6,289 bases of DNA from an uncultured bacterium. GTDB lineage: Bacteria > Bacteroidota > Bacteroidia > Chitinophagales > Chitinophagaceae. The stretch covers positions 1 through 6,289 of the forward strand of contig CAJBPC010000277.1 of the NCBI GenBank assembly GCA_903957405.1, in the 5' to 3' direction. Position 1 is the stretch's first letter. Each line of letters opens with the position of its first letter. Made by a program: the position numbers and the translations under genes. Below the pieces are notes generated by a model that was not told the DNA's origin, made no database searches, and saw only the letters and a list, made by a program, of their open reading frames with translations. Of the stretch, positions 1 through 6,289 are shown piece by piece.

Positions 1-882
1 AAGAAGCCAGCCGCCTTCAGCTTTGCCGGAATGGTTACGGATGCGCAATGGCATGACATGAACGGCGACAACCGCCCCGACCTCGTGATGGTGGGAGAGT
101 TCATGCCGATCTCGGTTTATCTAAATCTCCCAAATGGATTCGAGGATGCCACGGAAACGTATTTCAGCAAGCCCTTGAAGGGTATGTGGTCATCGCTCAG
201 GGTACGGGATCTCGATGGTGATGGCAAGGCGGATATCATTGCCGGCAATATCGGAAGAAATCTGCCTTTCCGGGTGACCGATCAGGAGCCTGCGGCATTG
301 GTCTACGCGGACTTCGATGGCAACGGATCCGTCGATCCCTTCTTCTGTTTTCATATCCAGGGGAAGATGTATCCCTACGTCAGCCGGGACGAACTCAACG
401 AACAGATCTACGCCATGCGGAAGAAATTCACTTCTTACGAGCAGTATTCGACGGCCGTCCTCGAAGACATCTTCACGCCAGACGAATGGAAGAAGGCCGT
501 CAGGCTTGACATGAACGAACAGGAGACCGTCTTGCTGCTGCAGCGGGATGGAAAGTTCAACAATCGAACGGAGCTGCCCGTGCAGGCTCAGTTCGCCAAT
601 GTCAGTCAGATCTTTGATGCTGATATCAATGCGGATGGCATCGCAGACCTGCTTTTACTTGGGAATTCCACACCCAACCGCTTGAAGATGGGCGCCATAC
701 AGGCGAATGAAGGTGCTTTGTTCCTCGGTCGCGGTGGCGGGAGGTTTGAATATATTCCACAGGCTGCGAGTGGACTGAATGTGCAAGGGGATGTGAAATC
801 GATATTGACGATCACAGCCGGAGGCAGGAGGATGATCCTGGCAGGGGCTTCCGACAAAAAAATACAGGCATATGCGTATTAG
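1..882 (+). CDS. FG-GAP/VCBS repeat-containing protein, C-terminal part (5' end outside window)
   Basis: The reading frame is open from base 1 and ends at the TAG at 880-882, so 293 C-terminal residues are visible and the true start lies upstream; the ATG at 31 is internal. Four Asp/Asn-rich calcium-loop motifs of the form DxDxDxxxD are present, counting residues from the window edge: DMNGDNRPD at 19-27, DLDGDGKAD at 70-78, DFDGNGSVD at 104-112 and DINADGIAD at 208-216. Such loops typify FG-GAP/VCBS beta-propeller blades. The pattern of VTDAxWxDxNGDxxPDLxxVGE followed later by a LLLGN segment resembles the C-terminal part of long Bacteroidota VCBS proteins of the CRTAC1/ASPIC-UnbV type, which are usually exported or surface-attached; the ASPIC/UnbV domain itself is not visible. 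Such proteins generally mediate binding rather than catalysis, and the ligand here is unknown. Its stop overlaps the start of the haloperoxidase gene by 11 bp, indicating co-translation. The family call is firm; the role is inferred. Confidence 0.88.
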   Translation, partial: KKPAAFSFAGMVTDAQWHDMNGDNRPDLVMVGEFMPISVYLNLPNGFEDATETYFSKPLKGMWSSLRVRDLDGDGKADIIAGNIGRNLPFRVTDQEPAALVYADFDGNGSVDPFFCFHIQGKMYPYVSRDELNEQIYAMRKKFTSYEQYSTAVLEDIFTPDEWKKAVRLDMNEQETVLLLQRDGKFNNRTELPVQAQFANVSQIFDADINADGIADLLLLGNSTPNRLKMGAIQANEGALFLGRGGGRFEYIPQAASGLNVQGDVKSILTITAGGRRMILAGASDKKIQAYAY

Positions 883-2215
883 TCCATGGCCATTGATGGG
901 GGCATTGATATTTTTCGTGATACCATCCGTATGTGCACAAACGAAGGAAGAAAAGCTTTCCGACCAACTCAAGCCTGCGATATTCGCCCTGACAAGGGTG
1001 ATGATGCACGATGTCGTGAGTCCCACGATCGCGAGTCGGTATTACATGTATGCCACGATCGGAGGGTATGCGATCCTGGCGCAGGAAGATCCCTCCCTTG
1101 TGCATCCTTCGAAGTTCATCAGGCATTTCTCCGATACGCTCGGCGGTTCCGGTCCGTCGGCTGATGCGGCACTTGCGTCGCTGTTCTGCATTTATGAGAC
1201 GGGGATGCTGATGCTTCCTTCCGGACTTGATATCAGCAAGGAATATGATGATTACCGCGATCGTTGCATTCGGATGGGATACGGTAAAAAGGCGGTGGCT
1301 GCCGCCAGGGCGCGTGCAGCGGCGGTGGCTTCCGCAATAGTGGCATATTCGAGGGATGACCATTACCGTTTTCTCAGTTCTTTCCCACGGTACCGGCCAA
1401 GTAAAAAGCCGGGATACTGGTTCCCGACTCCGCCGGGATATATGGACGCCGCTGATCCGCATTGGGCAAAGATGCGTCCCCTGGTGTTGGATTCTGCCGG
1501 TCAGTTCCGTTGTCCGAAGCCGGTGGCATACGACACCGCAAAGGGCTCGGATTTCAGGCGACTGACCGATGAAGTGTACATGGTTTCCGGTACGCTTGAT
1601 CCCGAGCAAAGAGAGATCGCCGGGTTCTGGGACTGTAATCCATTCGTGGTCGCCAGTTCGGGTCACATGACACTGGGTTTCAAAAAAATCAGTCCCGGTG
1701 GCCATTGGATGAATATCGCTTGCATCGCAGCGGAGCAGCGGAAAATCCCGTACCGTCAGCGCATGCAATTGCTGGCGTTGGAGGCCATCACCCTGTATGA
1801 TGCGTTCATCGCCTGCTGGAATGAAAAATTTGCCACCGACAGGGTTCGGCCGGAATCGGTGATCAATGCGGTCATCGACCTCCGCTGGCAACCACTGCTG
1901 CAGACACCTCCCTTCCCGGAATACACCAGCGGGCACTCCGTCATATCATCCGCCTCTGCTGAGATGTTGTCCTATCTGTTGGGTGAAGACCTTGCCTATA
2001 CGGATGACACCGAGGTGATCTTCGAACTATCTCCCCGCCGGTTCCCTTCACTCCGCGCTGCGGCAGCGGAGGCCGGCATTTCGAGGTTGTACGGGGGGAT
2101 TCATTTCCGGGATGCCATAGAAGCGGGACAGGAACAAGGTGCCAGGGTGGGCCGACATATCGTGAGGAGGGTGGCAGCGGCAGGTGTTTCGCCCTACCTG
2201 CAGCGGAAACCATAG
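872..2215 (+). CDS. Secreted vanadium-dependent haloperoxidase / PAP2-superfamily protein
   Basis: This 447-residue protein begins with a signal peptide (residues 1-22, hydrophobic core MGALIFFVIPSV, likely cleavage after CA), so it should act in the periplasm or outside the cell. The C-terminal half carries the vanadate/phosphate-binding signature of vanadium haloperoxidases and PAP2 acid phosphatases: K319-x6-R326-P327, then S353-G354-H355 (TSGH instead of the usual PSGH), then S404-R405-x5-H411. Spacing within these motifs matches Curvularia chloroperoxidase as I remember it (K353, R360, S402, G403, H404, R490, H496). W316 and F348 fall where its halide-pocket W350 and F397 lie. The trailing Asp (D414) is three residues after H411, not four as in the classic signature. 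The expected reaction is peroxide-dependent oxidation of halide to hypohalous acid, but a phosphatase cannot be excluded from sequence alone. The ATG start overlaps the upstream FG-GAP gene by 11 bp and gives a good signal peptide, which supports this start. Confidence 0.9.
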   Translation: MRISPWPLMGALIFFVIPSVCAQTKEEKLSDQLKPAIFALTRVMMHDVVSPTIASRYYMYATIGGYAILAQEDPSLVHPSKFIRHFSDTLGGSGPSADAALASLFCIYETGMLMLPSGLDISKEYDDYRDRCIRMGYGKKAVAAARARAAAVASAIVAYSRDDHYRFLSSFPRYRPSKKPGYWFPTPPGYMDAADPHWAKMRPLVLDSAGQFRCPKPVAYDTAKGSDFRRLTDEVYMVSGTLDPEQREIAGFWDCNPFVVASSGHMTLGFKKISPGGHWMNIACIAAEQRKIPYRQRMQLLALEAITLYDAFIACWNEKFATDRVRPESVINAVIDLRWQPLLQTPPFPEYTSGHSVISSASAEMLSYLLGEDLAYTDDTEVIFELSPRRFPSLRAAAAEAGISRLYGGIHFRDAIEAGQEQGARVGRHIVRRVAAAGVSPYLQRKP

Positions 2216-2255
2216 TGTCTGCAGGGATGCGCACTGTGAACCCTTATCTATGGCC

Positions 2256-2285
2256 TTGTTTTGAGGAAAAGATGTGGTAGTTTCA
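2256..2285 (+). promoter_or_regulatory. Possible Bacteroidota-type promoter for the bPH2 pair
   Basis: A TTG at 2256-2258 is followed after exactly 19 bases by TAGTTTCA at 2278-2285, an imperfect match to the TAnnTTTG -7 element used by the main sigma factor of this phylum. Transcription would begin near 2292, leaving about 20 bases of leader before the ATG at 2312 and arguing against the ATG at 2288. The last two bases of the -7 element do not match, so this is only a candidate. Confidence 0.28.
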
Positions 2286-2311
2286 CCATGCATCAAGTTG
2301 ATGAAAAACAG

Positions 2312-2848
2312 ATGGAATTCACAAACCCACAGATCTCCACTGACAACATACCACGTGCCAGTGACGTGCAGTTCACTCCCATTGAGCCGGACTATCTGAA
2401 AACCCTGCGCATCTCTTGGGCCATCCTTTTCGGAATGCTGCTCTTGATGGTGATCGCTGCAATTTATTTTATTCCGGCTCTCCGGAAGCCGCTGTCCCTG
2501 ACGATCACGATCGCAACATACCTGATGCTTTTGCTCCTGACGGTCGTTCTCGGCACGGGTTCCTTCAGGAGAAAGAGTTACGCAGTCCGGGAACACGATG
2601 TGTTGTACCGGACTGGCTGGATCAAAAGGGAGTTGCACATCGTGCCATTCAGCCGGATCCAGCATGCGGTCGTCAATAGCGGCCCTATCGACAGGCAATA
2701 CGGATTGGCTACGCTCGCGTTGCATACCGCCGCGTCAGACATGTCAGACATCACCATTCACGGACTCAGGCATGAGGATGCAGAAGGTTTGAAGGAATTA
2801 ATCATCAGTAAGATCAAACCCCTGCAAACGGATGAGGGAGTGGAGTAA
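2312..2848 (+). CDS. Membrane protein with one bPH2 (DUF304) domain, YdbS-like
   Basis: A 178-residue protein when started at the ATG at 2312. Residues 33-56 and 61-81 are hydrophobic membrane segments forming a hairpin. Residues about 86-168 form a bacterial PH domain (bPH2), with the typical VLYRTGWI strand, a basic segment, a VPFSRIQHA motif, and a second half ending in an amphipathic helix. This is the layout of Bacillus YdbS. The biochemical function of the family is not settled; in Bacillus the ydbS-ydbT pair is linked to cell-envelope stress and bacteriocin resistance (from memory). The frame is also open upstream, with an in-frame ATG at 2288 and a TTG at 2261. I prefer 2312 because homologues start shortly before a similar acidic, proline-containing stretch and because the candidate promoter at 2256-2285 would exclude the earlier starts. 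No strong Shine-Dalgarno sequence decides the matter. Its end overlaps the next gene by 17 bp, so the two are likely translated together. Confidence 0.87.
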   Translation: MEFTNPQISTDNIPRASDVQFTPIEPDYLKTLRISWAILFGMLLLMVIAAIYFIPALRKPLSLTITIATYLMLLLLTVVLGTGSFRRKSYAVREHDVLYRTGWIKRELHIVPFSRIQHAVVNSGPIDRQYGLATLALHTAASDMSDITIHGLRHEDAEGLKELIISKIKPLQTDEGVE

Positions 2849-4283
2849 ACCCCAAAAGCAGTCTCCTGCAGCGCTGGGCATCATTGCCGTCAGGTTCCTT
2901 CGTGAATCCCTGACAGTGGCCATGCCCTTACTCGTGGCTTCGCTTCTGGGCAGGGTTGGCGACAAACCCGATCATATCGGATGGTTGATCCTGTTGATGA
3001 CATTCCTGTTACTGCTGGTGTCGGTTCTGAGGTATTATTTCTTTCGTTTTCAGGTCGAAAACGGACAGCTGGTCGTTTGCAGCGGGATCCTGGATAAGCA
3101 GAAGATCACCATTCCGCTTGAAAAAGTGCAGGCCGTCCATTTCGAGCAGCATTTCTTGAATACCCTCACCCGAACGACCAAGGTCACCATTGACAGTCCG
3201 GGCACCACTAAAATGGAAGTATCCATCGATGCATTGGGCTTGCAGGATGCGGAAGCTTTGCGGGGTATTCTATTGCAGGGAAGGAAGGATGGACTTCAGG
3301 CTGCGTCCGGCGGTCCTGAGCCATTGCTGAGCCTCACCGGAGCTGAGCTCTTGAAGGTCGGACTCACGGCCAATCATCTCAAGGCATTTGTGTTGCTTGC
3401 CGGGTTCGTCTTCGTGCAAATGCGGGATTTTGGAGAGCTGTTCGGCGTGGAGGCGGATGGTTTCTGGGAGTCCATGAACGTTGATTTCGACCCCACATGG
3501 CAGATCATCGCAGTATCCCTGGCGTTGGTGGTGGGCATATCCATGCTTGCATCCGTCGTGCGGACAATGCTTCAGTACCATGATCTTCGTGTATTCGTAG
3601 GCGGTAGTGGCATCACTGTTTCTTCCGGTTTTCTGCGGAAAAAGCAGCAGGCATTGCCGAAGCGGAAGATGCAACTCGTGCGCTGGCATTCGAATCTGCT
3701 GCAGCGTTGGGTCGGGATCCGTCTTTTCGAGATGCGCGCGGCCGGTGGTCAGGAAGCCAAGGGCCTGCATATTCAATTCCCCACCCTGTCTTCCGAGCAG
3801 GCGGACAGGCTCATAGCCATGTACATTCCCGACAGGCCTTCGGCATCGGCGCTCCCGCGGACCATTCACCCCTCATACGCCCAAAGAAAGATCCTTGTGC
3901 AACATCTTCCAGTCACATTGCTGGCAGGTGTTATCGCGTATCAATGGATCGGTTGGTATGCACTGATTTTGCTGGCATATCTGGCGTACCAGTCCGTTAC
4001 ATCTTTTTTATTCCAGCGTAATTTCCGCTATTGGTCGGGTGTGGATGGGCTGGAGTGCTGCGAGAGCACATGGGGGCGGCATGTCAGCCTGTTCAAATGG
4101 GAGAAACTTCAACATGCCGTTTTGCAACAGAATATCTTCCAGGAAAAAAGAGGATTGGCCACGGTGCATTTTGAGACGGCTGGCGGAGTGCTGGAAATCC
4201 CCTATGTCAGCATCGAAGAAGCCCGCGGTCTGGTGGATTATGCATTATTCAGAACGGAGTCGGAGCCGTTGAGTTGGAATTGA
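2832..4283 (+). CDS. Membrane protein with three bPH2 (DUF304) domains, YdbT-like
   Basis: A 483-residue protein of the YdbT type, close to the family's usual length. Membrane segments lie at about 15-40, 50-70, 184-198, 223-244 and 360-395, the last probably a hairpin. Three bPH2 domains alternate with them. The first, about 68-148, has a VCSGILDKQKITIPLEKVQ stretch. The second, about 249-332, has VSSGFLRKKQQALPKRKMQ. The third, about 394-475, has LFKWEKLQHAVLQQN. Each repeats the pattern of a strand, a turn, a basic segment and a (K/R)xQ motif, as expected from duplicated PH folds. The start at 2832 lies inside the end of the preceding bPH2 gene, and the N-terminus (basic, then SKPQKQSP) fits the family as I recall it. 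The two proteins probably form a complex in the cytoplasmic membrane; the ligand is unknown. The coding sequence appears intact with no sign of frameshift. Confidence 0.9.
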   Translation: MREWSKPQKQSPAALGIIAVRFLRESLTVAMPLLVASLLGRVGDKPDHIGWLILLMTFLLLLVSVLRYYFFRFQVENGQLVVCSGILDKQKITIPLEKVQAVHFEQHFLNTLTRTTKVTIDSPGTTKMEVSIDALGLQDAEALRGILLQGRKDGLQAASGGPEPLLSLTGAELLKVGLTANHLKAFVLLAGFVFVQMRDFGELFGVEADGFWESMNVDFDPTWQIIAVSLALVVGISMLASVVRTMLQYHDLRVFVGGSGITVSSGFLRKKQQALPKRKMQLVRWHSNLLQRWVGIRLFEMRAAGGQEAKGLHIQFPTLSSEQADRLIAMYIPDRPSASALPRTIHPSYAQRKILVQHLPVTLLAGVIAYQWIGWYALILLAYLAYQSVTSFLFQRNFRYWSGVDGLECCESTWGRHVSLFKWEKLQHAVLQQNIFQEKRGLATVHFETAGGVLEIPYVSIEEARGLVDYALFRTESEPLSWN

Positions 4284-4284
4284 A

Positions 4285-4307
4285 CATGCGCAAGCAACCC
4301 GTGCATG
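4285..4307 (+). other. Weak inverted repeat after the bPH2 pair
   Basis: CATGCGC at 4285-4291 can pair with GTGCATG at 4301-4307 (seven pairs including one G-U) around a nine-base loop, starting two bases after the stop codon of the upstream gene. No run of T follows, so it is not a standard intrinsic terminator. It might be a weak 3' end structure or chance. Confidence 0.2.
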
Positions 4308-4380
4308 CGGAGGATGCGTGTACCATGCAGGATCACCTTCCGTACATCTTTAGGTTGCGCTTTCACTCGATCCCCCTTCC

Positions 4381-4411
4381 TTGCATCTAATGTAATGATG
4401 CGCTATATTGT
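4381..4411 (+). promoter_or_regulatory. Possible Bacteroidota-type promoter for the APS kinase gene
   Basis: TTG at 4381-4383 is separated by 20 bases from TATATTGT at 4404-4411, which resembles the TAnnTTTG -7 element at its usual spacing. Transcription would start near 4418, about ten bases before the ATG at 4429; short leaders are common in this phylum. The -7 match is imperfect. The 145-base gap before the gene otherwise holds no recognisable gene. Confidence 0.3.
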
Positions 4412-4428
4412 CATTTCATTTTGATGTG

Positions 4429-5310
4429 ATGGCATTTGACCTTCTCCTAAATTTATATAAAAAAGACCCCACCGTCAAGCGGCATTTGTTGAAATCCATC
4501 ACCTGGCGGCTGGTAGGATCTATCGACACAGTAGTGATTGGAACATTTGTCACGGGGAAGCCCGCTATTGGTCTACAGATCGGGGGCATAGAACTGCTTA
4601 CAAAAATCCTGCTGTATTTTTTCCACGAAAGATTATGGGTGAGGGTGCGGTATGGCTTGCCTTTCGTCCTTTCGCGCCATAAGCCGGAGAACAGGAAAGG
4701 CGAGAATTTATTCCGTCAGTATTTTACCATCGACCGAAAAAAAAGGGAGGAGCTGATGGGGCATCCTGCTTTCACCATCTGGATGACCGGGTTGTCGGCT
4801 TCGGGGAAATCCACGCTGGCACTTGCTTTAGACGAGTGGTTTCATCACCGTGGAATCCACTCCTATATCCTGGATGGTGACAATACACGCCTACACCTCA
4901 ACCGCGACCTCGATTTCAGCAGGGAGGGCAGGAAAGAAAATATCCGCCGGGTGGCAGAGTCGGCAAGGCTTTTCAACGATGCGGGTGTGATCGTGATCGC
5001 TTCTTTCATTTCTCCTTATGCAGAGGACAGGCTTCAGGCATTGGAGATCATCGGAAAAAAATCATTCGTTGAAGTGCATGTTTCCGCATCCGTGGAGGAG
5101 TGCATGCAGCGGGATGTCAAGGGGTTGTATAAAAAAGCGATGGAAGGCAAGATCAGTGACTTCACCGGTGTCAACAGTCCCTATGAACCGCCCGTGAACC
5201 CATCTATATTTATCGAGACCGGCAGCGCAACGATACATGAATCATTGGGCCAAATCACCACTTGGATAGCCGAAAATCTGCTGGTCATGGACCTGAGGGA
5301 AATACATTGA
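4429..5310 (+). CDS. cysC: Adenylylsulfate (APS) kinase with N-terminal DUF2061 membrane domain
   Basis: A 293-residue protein. Residues about 17-75 form a DUF2061 domain: a KSITWRLVGSIDT motif and two hydrophobic segments (about 23-43 and 47-66), expected to anchor the protein in the cytoplasmic membrane. Residues about 113-285 are a complete APS kinase, which phosphorylates adenosine 5'-phosphosulfate with ATP to give PAPS. Visible motifs are the Walker A loop GLSASGKST (121-129), LDGDNTR (148-154), the KENIRR segment (169-174), the FISPY loop (193-197) containing the serine equivalent to the phosphorylated Ser of E. coli CysC, RDVKGLYKKA (228-237), and DFTGVNSPYE (244-253). The frame is open to a TTG at 4408, but the ATG at 4429 is preferred because it follows the candidate promoter and leaves an adequate lead-in to DUF2061. 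No sulfate adenylyltransferase, PAPS reductase or sulfotransferase is visible nearby, so whether PAPS serves assimilation or sulfation is open. The kinase call is firm; the membrane location is inferred. Confidence 0.93.
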   Translation: MAFDLLLNLYKKDPTVKRHLLKSITWRLVGSIDTVVIGTFVTGKPAIGLQIGGIELLTKILLYFFHERLWVRVRYGLPFVLSRHKPENRKGENLFRQYFTIDRKKREELMGHPAFTIWMTGLSASGKSTLALALDEWFHHRGIHSYILDGDNTRLHLNRDLDFSREGRKENIRRVAESARLFNDAGVIVIASFISPYAEDRLQALEIIGKKSFVEVHVSASVEECMQRDVKGLYKKAMEGKISDFTGVNSPYEPPVNPSIFIETGSATIHESLGQITTWIAENLLVMDLREIH

Positions 5311-5340
5311 CCGGGTCGATTGGCGTATTCGGAATTTGAC

Positions 5341-5355
5341 AAGGATGACATCCTT
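5341..5355 (+). terminator. Small hairpin downstream of the APS kinase gene (weak terminator candidate)
   Basis: AAGGAT and ATCCTT form a perfect six-base-pair stem around a three-base GAC loop, 30 bases after the APS kinase stop. There is no T-tract behind it and the stem is short, so termination is doubtful. It is the only perfect inverted repeat I noticed in this gap. Confidence 0.25.
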
Positions 5356-5410
5356 CAGATATGCATCGCGCATCACTCCCCCACCGCAAGAAAATTCATA
5401 AGAATATCCT

Positions 5411-5418
5411 TATTTTTG
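5411..5418 (+). promoter_or_regulatory. Possible -7 element (TAnnTTTG) upstream of the SusC-like gene
   Basis: TATTTTTG matches all six specified bases of the Bacteroidota -7 element. No TTG lies 19-21 bases upstream, so the -33 element is missing; an activator or an alternative (ECF) sigma factor could compensate. Transcription from here would give a leader of about 140 bases before the ATG at 5566. Confidence 0.25.
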
Positions 5419-5565
5419 TGTCCCTAAAAGCACTGATTGATCGGTATACGCCCAGATGCTTGTTGAACGGTCCCTTATTTAACGATTTAATCATACCCAT
5501 CTCCCGGTTACGCTTTCAGATTACTGCAAATTTGCCAAATTGAACATTAAACCAAAAATCAAGCT

Positions 5566-6289
5566 ATGCGAAAAAAAATCCAAAGTTCCGTTCGGACGGT
5601 TTGGCTGTCATGCCTTTTGCTGACCGCTCTTATCCCCGGTACTGTACAGGATGTGTTCGCATCACCGGGTGCGGGTGATGAGGGAAGTCATGCACGGTAT
5701 CTGGAAAGGATCCTGCGGGGGCGTGTCACAGATGGCGCGACCGGTGCGGGACTTTCAGGTGCCAGCGTATCTGTCAAAGGAACCGGAACGAGTGTGTTGA
5801 CGGATGCCAACGGAAACTACAGCATCAGTGTTCCGGATGACAAGTCTGTTTTGGTCATCTCCTATGTGGGTTTTGCCGCTCAGGAGTTTGTCGTGGGTAA
5901 CCGTGCCACAATAGACGTGACGCTTCAATCTTCGACATCCGAGCTCACGCAGGTGGTCGTAATGGGTTACGGCACCCAGTCGAAGCGCGATGTTACGGGG
6001 GCTGTAAAGAGTCTGAAATCTGAAAATTTCAACCGCGGCATCATCAACAACCCCCAGCAGTTGCTGCAGGGCAAGGTTGCCGGTGTGAACGTGGTCTCCG
6101 CCAGTGGTGAGCCGGGTGCTAGCCAGGGCATAACCATTCGTGGTCCGGGCGGCGTGCGCACGGGCAGTACGCCGCTTTTCGTGGTGGACGGCATACCCCT
6201 GGATAACTCCAGTACGGGAAATGGCGATCCGTTGAATTTCATCAATCCTGCCGATATCGAGTCCATGGATGTGCTCAAGGACGCATCTG
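5566..6289 (+). CDS. SusC/RagA-family TonB-linked outer-membrane receptor, N-terminal part (3' end outside window)
   Basis: The frame opens at ATG 5566, the first start after an in-frame TAA at 5548-5550, and runs off the right edge with 241 complete codons visible of a protein usually near 1000 residues. Residues 1-32 are a signal peptide (basic MRKK, hydrophobic LSCLLLTALIPG, likely cleavage after VFA). Residues about 51-121 are the carboxypeptidase-regulatory-like domain, from GRVTDGATG through LTDANGNYSISVP to the SYVGF strand. About 126-137, QVVVMGYGTQ is the conserved stretch joining the TonB-box region to the plug. From about 140 the plug begins, with LLQGKVAGVNV, ITIRGPG, PLFVVDGIPLD and a stretch ending near DVLKDAS. 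Such receptors import oligosaccharides or other large nutrients across the outer membrane with a SusD lipoprotein, whose gene is expected just downstream. No anti-sigma or sigma gene precedes it here, and the substrate cannot be read from this part. Confidence 0.95.
   Translation, partial: MRKKIQSSVRTVWLSCLLLTALIPGTVQDVFASPGAGDEGSHARYLERILRGRVTDGATGAGLSGASVSVKGTGTSVLTDANGNYSISVPDDKSVLVISYVGFAAQEFVVGNRATIDVTLQSSTSELTQVVVMGYGTQSKRDVTGAVKSLKSENFNRGIINNPQQLLQGKVAGVNVVSASGEPGASQGITIRGPGGVRTGSTPLFVVDGIPLDNSSTGNGDPLNFINPADIESMDVLKDAS

Larger units (their letters stand above)
5311..5565. other. Intergenic region before the SusC-like gene
   Basis: These 255 bases contain no gene I can support. The part from about 5390 is visibly more AT-rich than the flanking genes, as expected of a leader/promoter region. 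It contains a small hairpin near the APS kinase end and an isolated -7-like element, listed separately. A 60-codon open frame at 5361-5543 has no recognisable domain or start signal and is treated as chance. Confidence 0.6.

Noticed and set aside
812..1936. Long open frame (374 codons) on the minus strand opposite the haloperoxidase gene
   Set aside because: It lies wholly antisense to a gene with an intact catalytic signature, has no recognisable domain, and is rich in Arg, His and Cys as expected of a reverse-frame shadow.
2214..2235. AGTG...CACT inverted repeat just after the haloperoxidase stop, as a terminator
   Set aside because: Only four base pairs around a long loop and no T-tract; expected by chance.
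2048..2725. Minus-strand open frame of 225 codons across the haloperoxidase end and the bPH2 gene
   Set aside because: It spans two convincing plus-strand genes and the gap between them, and its translation shows no domain or membrane pattern.
3270..3869. Minus-strand open frame of 199 codons inside the YdbT-like gene
   Set aside because: Antisense to a well-supported bPH2 protein; low-complexity basic composition and no recognisable motif.
5361..5543. 60-codon plus-strand open frame between the APS kinase and SusC-like genes
   Set aside because: No domain, no ribosome-binding signal, composition like intergenic DNA, and the -7-like element lies inside it.
5967..6278. Minus-strand 103-codon open frame at the right edge
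   Set aside because: Antisense to the plug region of the SusC-like receptor, whose plus-strand translation matches the family throughout.
1..6289. Mobile element, CRISPR array, tRNA or phage signature
   Set aside because: No transposase, integrase, regularly spaced repeats, terminal inverted repeats or tRNA-like cloverleaf were seen on either strand.

Overview
The window looks like ordinary chromosome from a Bacteroidota bacterium, probably of the Chitinophagaceae type (family-level guess). The evidence is a SusC/RagA-type TonB-dependent receptor with the phylum's N-terminal carboxypeptidase-like domain, an FG-GAP/VCBS surface-type protein, weak Shine-Dalgarno signals, and intergenic sequences resembling the TTG/TAnnTTTG promoter. 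Base composition appears moderate (near 50% GC by eye). All recognised genes are on the + strand, and I saw no insertion sequence, tRNA, rRNA or CRISPR array.

Layout. (1) 1-882 is the 3' part of an FG-GAP/VCBS repeat protein with four Asp-rich calcium-loop motifs; its 5' end is outside the window. (2) 872-2215 overlaps it by 11 bp and encodes a secreted vanadium-dependent haloperoxidase / PAP2-superfamily enzyme with a complete vanadate-binding residue set. (3) 2312-2848 and 2832-4283 are an overlapping pair of membrane proteins with bacterial PH (bPH2, DUF304) domains, like YdbS and YdbT of Bacillus. (4) 4429-5310 encodes an adenylylsulfate (APS) kinase fused behind a two-helix DUF2061 membrane domain. 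(5) 5566 to the right edge is the start of a SusC/RagA outer-membrane receptor: signal peptide, carboxypeptidase-regulatory-like domain, TonB-box region and the beginning of the plug.

How they work together. The first two genes are almost certainly co-translated and probably act together in the cell envelope. The bPH2 pair is a typical two-gene membrane unit. The APS kinase would make PAPS at the inner face of the membrane, but no sulfate-adenylyltransferase or sulfotransferase gene is visible. The SusC gene probably opens a new nutrient-uptake operon, with a SusD partner expected beyond the right edge. Nothing here is convincingly a new system. The most notable items are the coupled FG-GAP/haloperoxidase pair, with a halide pocket that aligns to fungal chloroperoxidase, and the membrane-tethered APS kinase.
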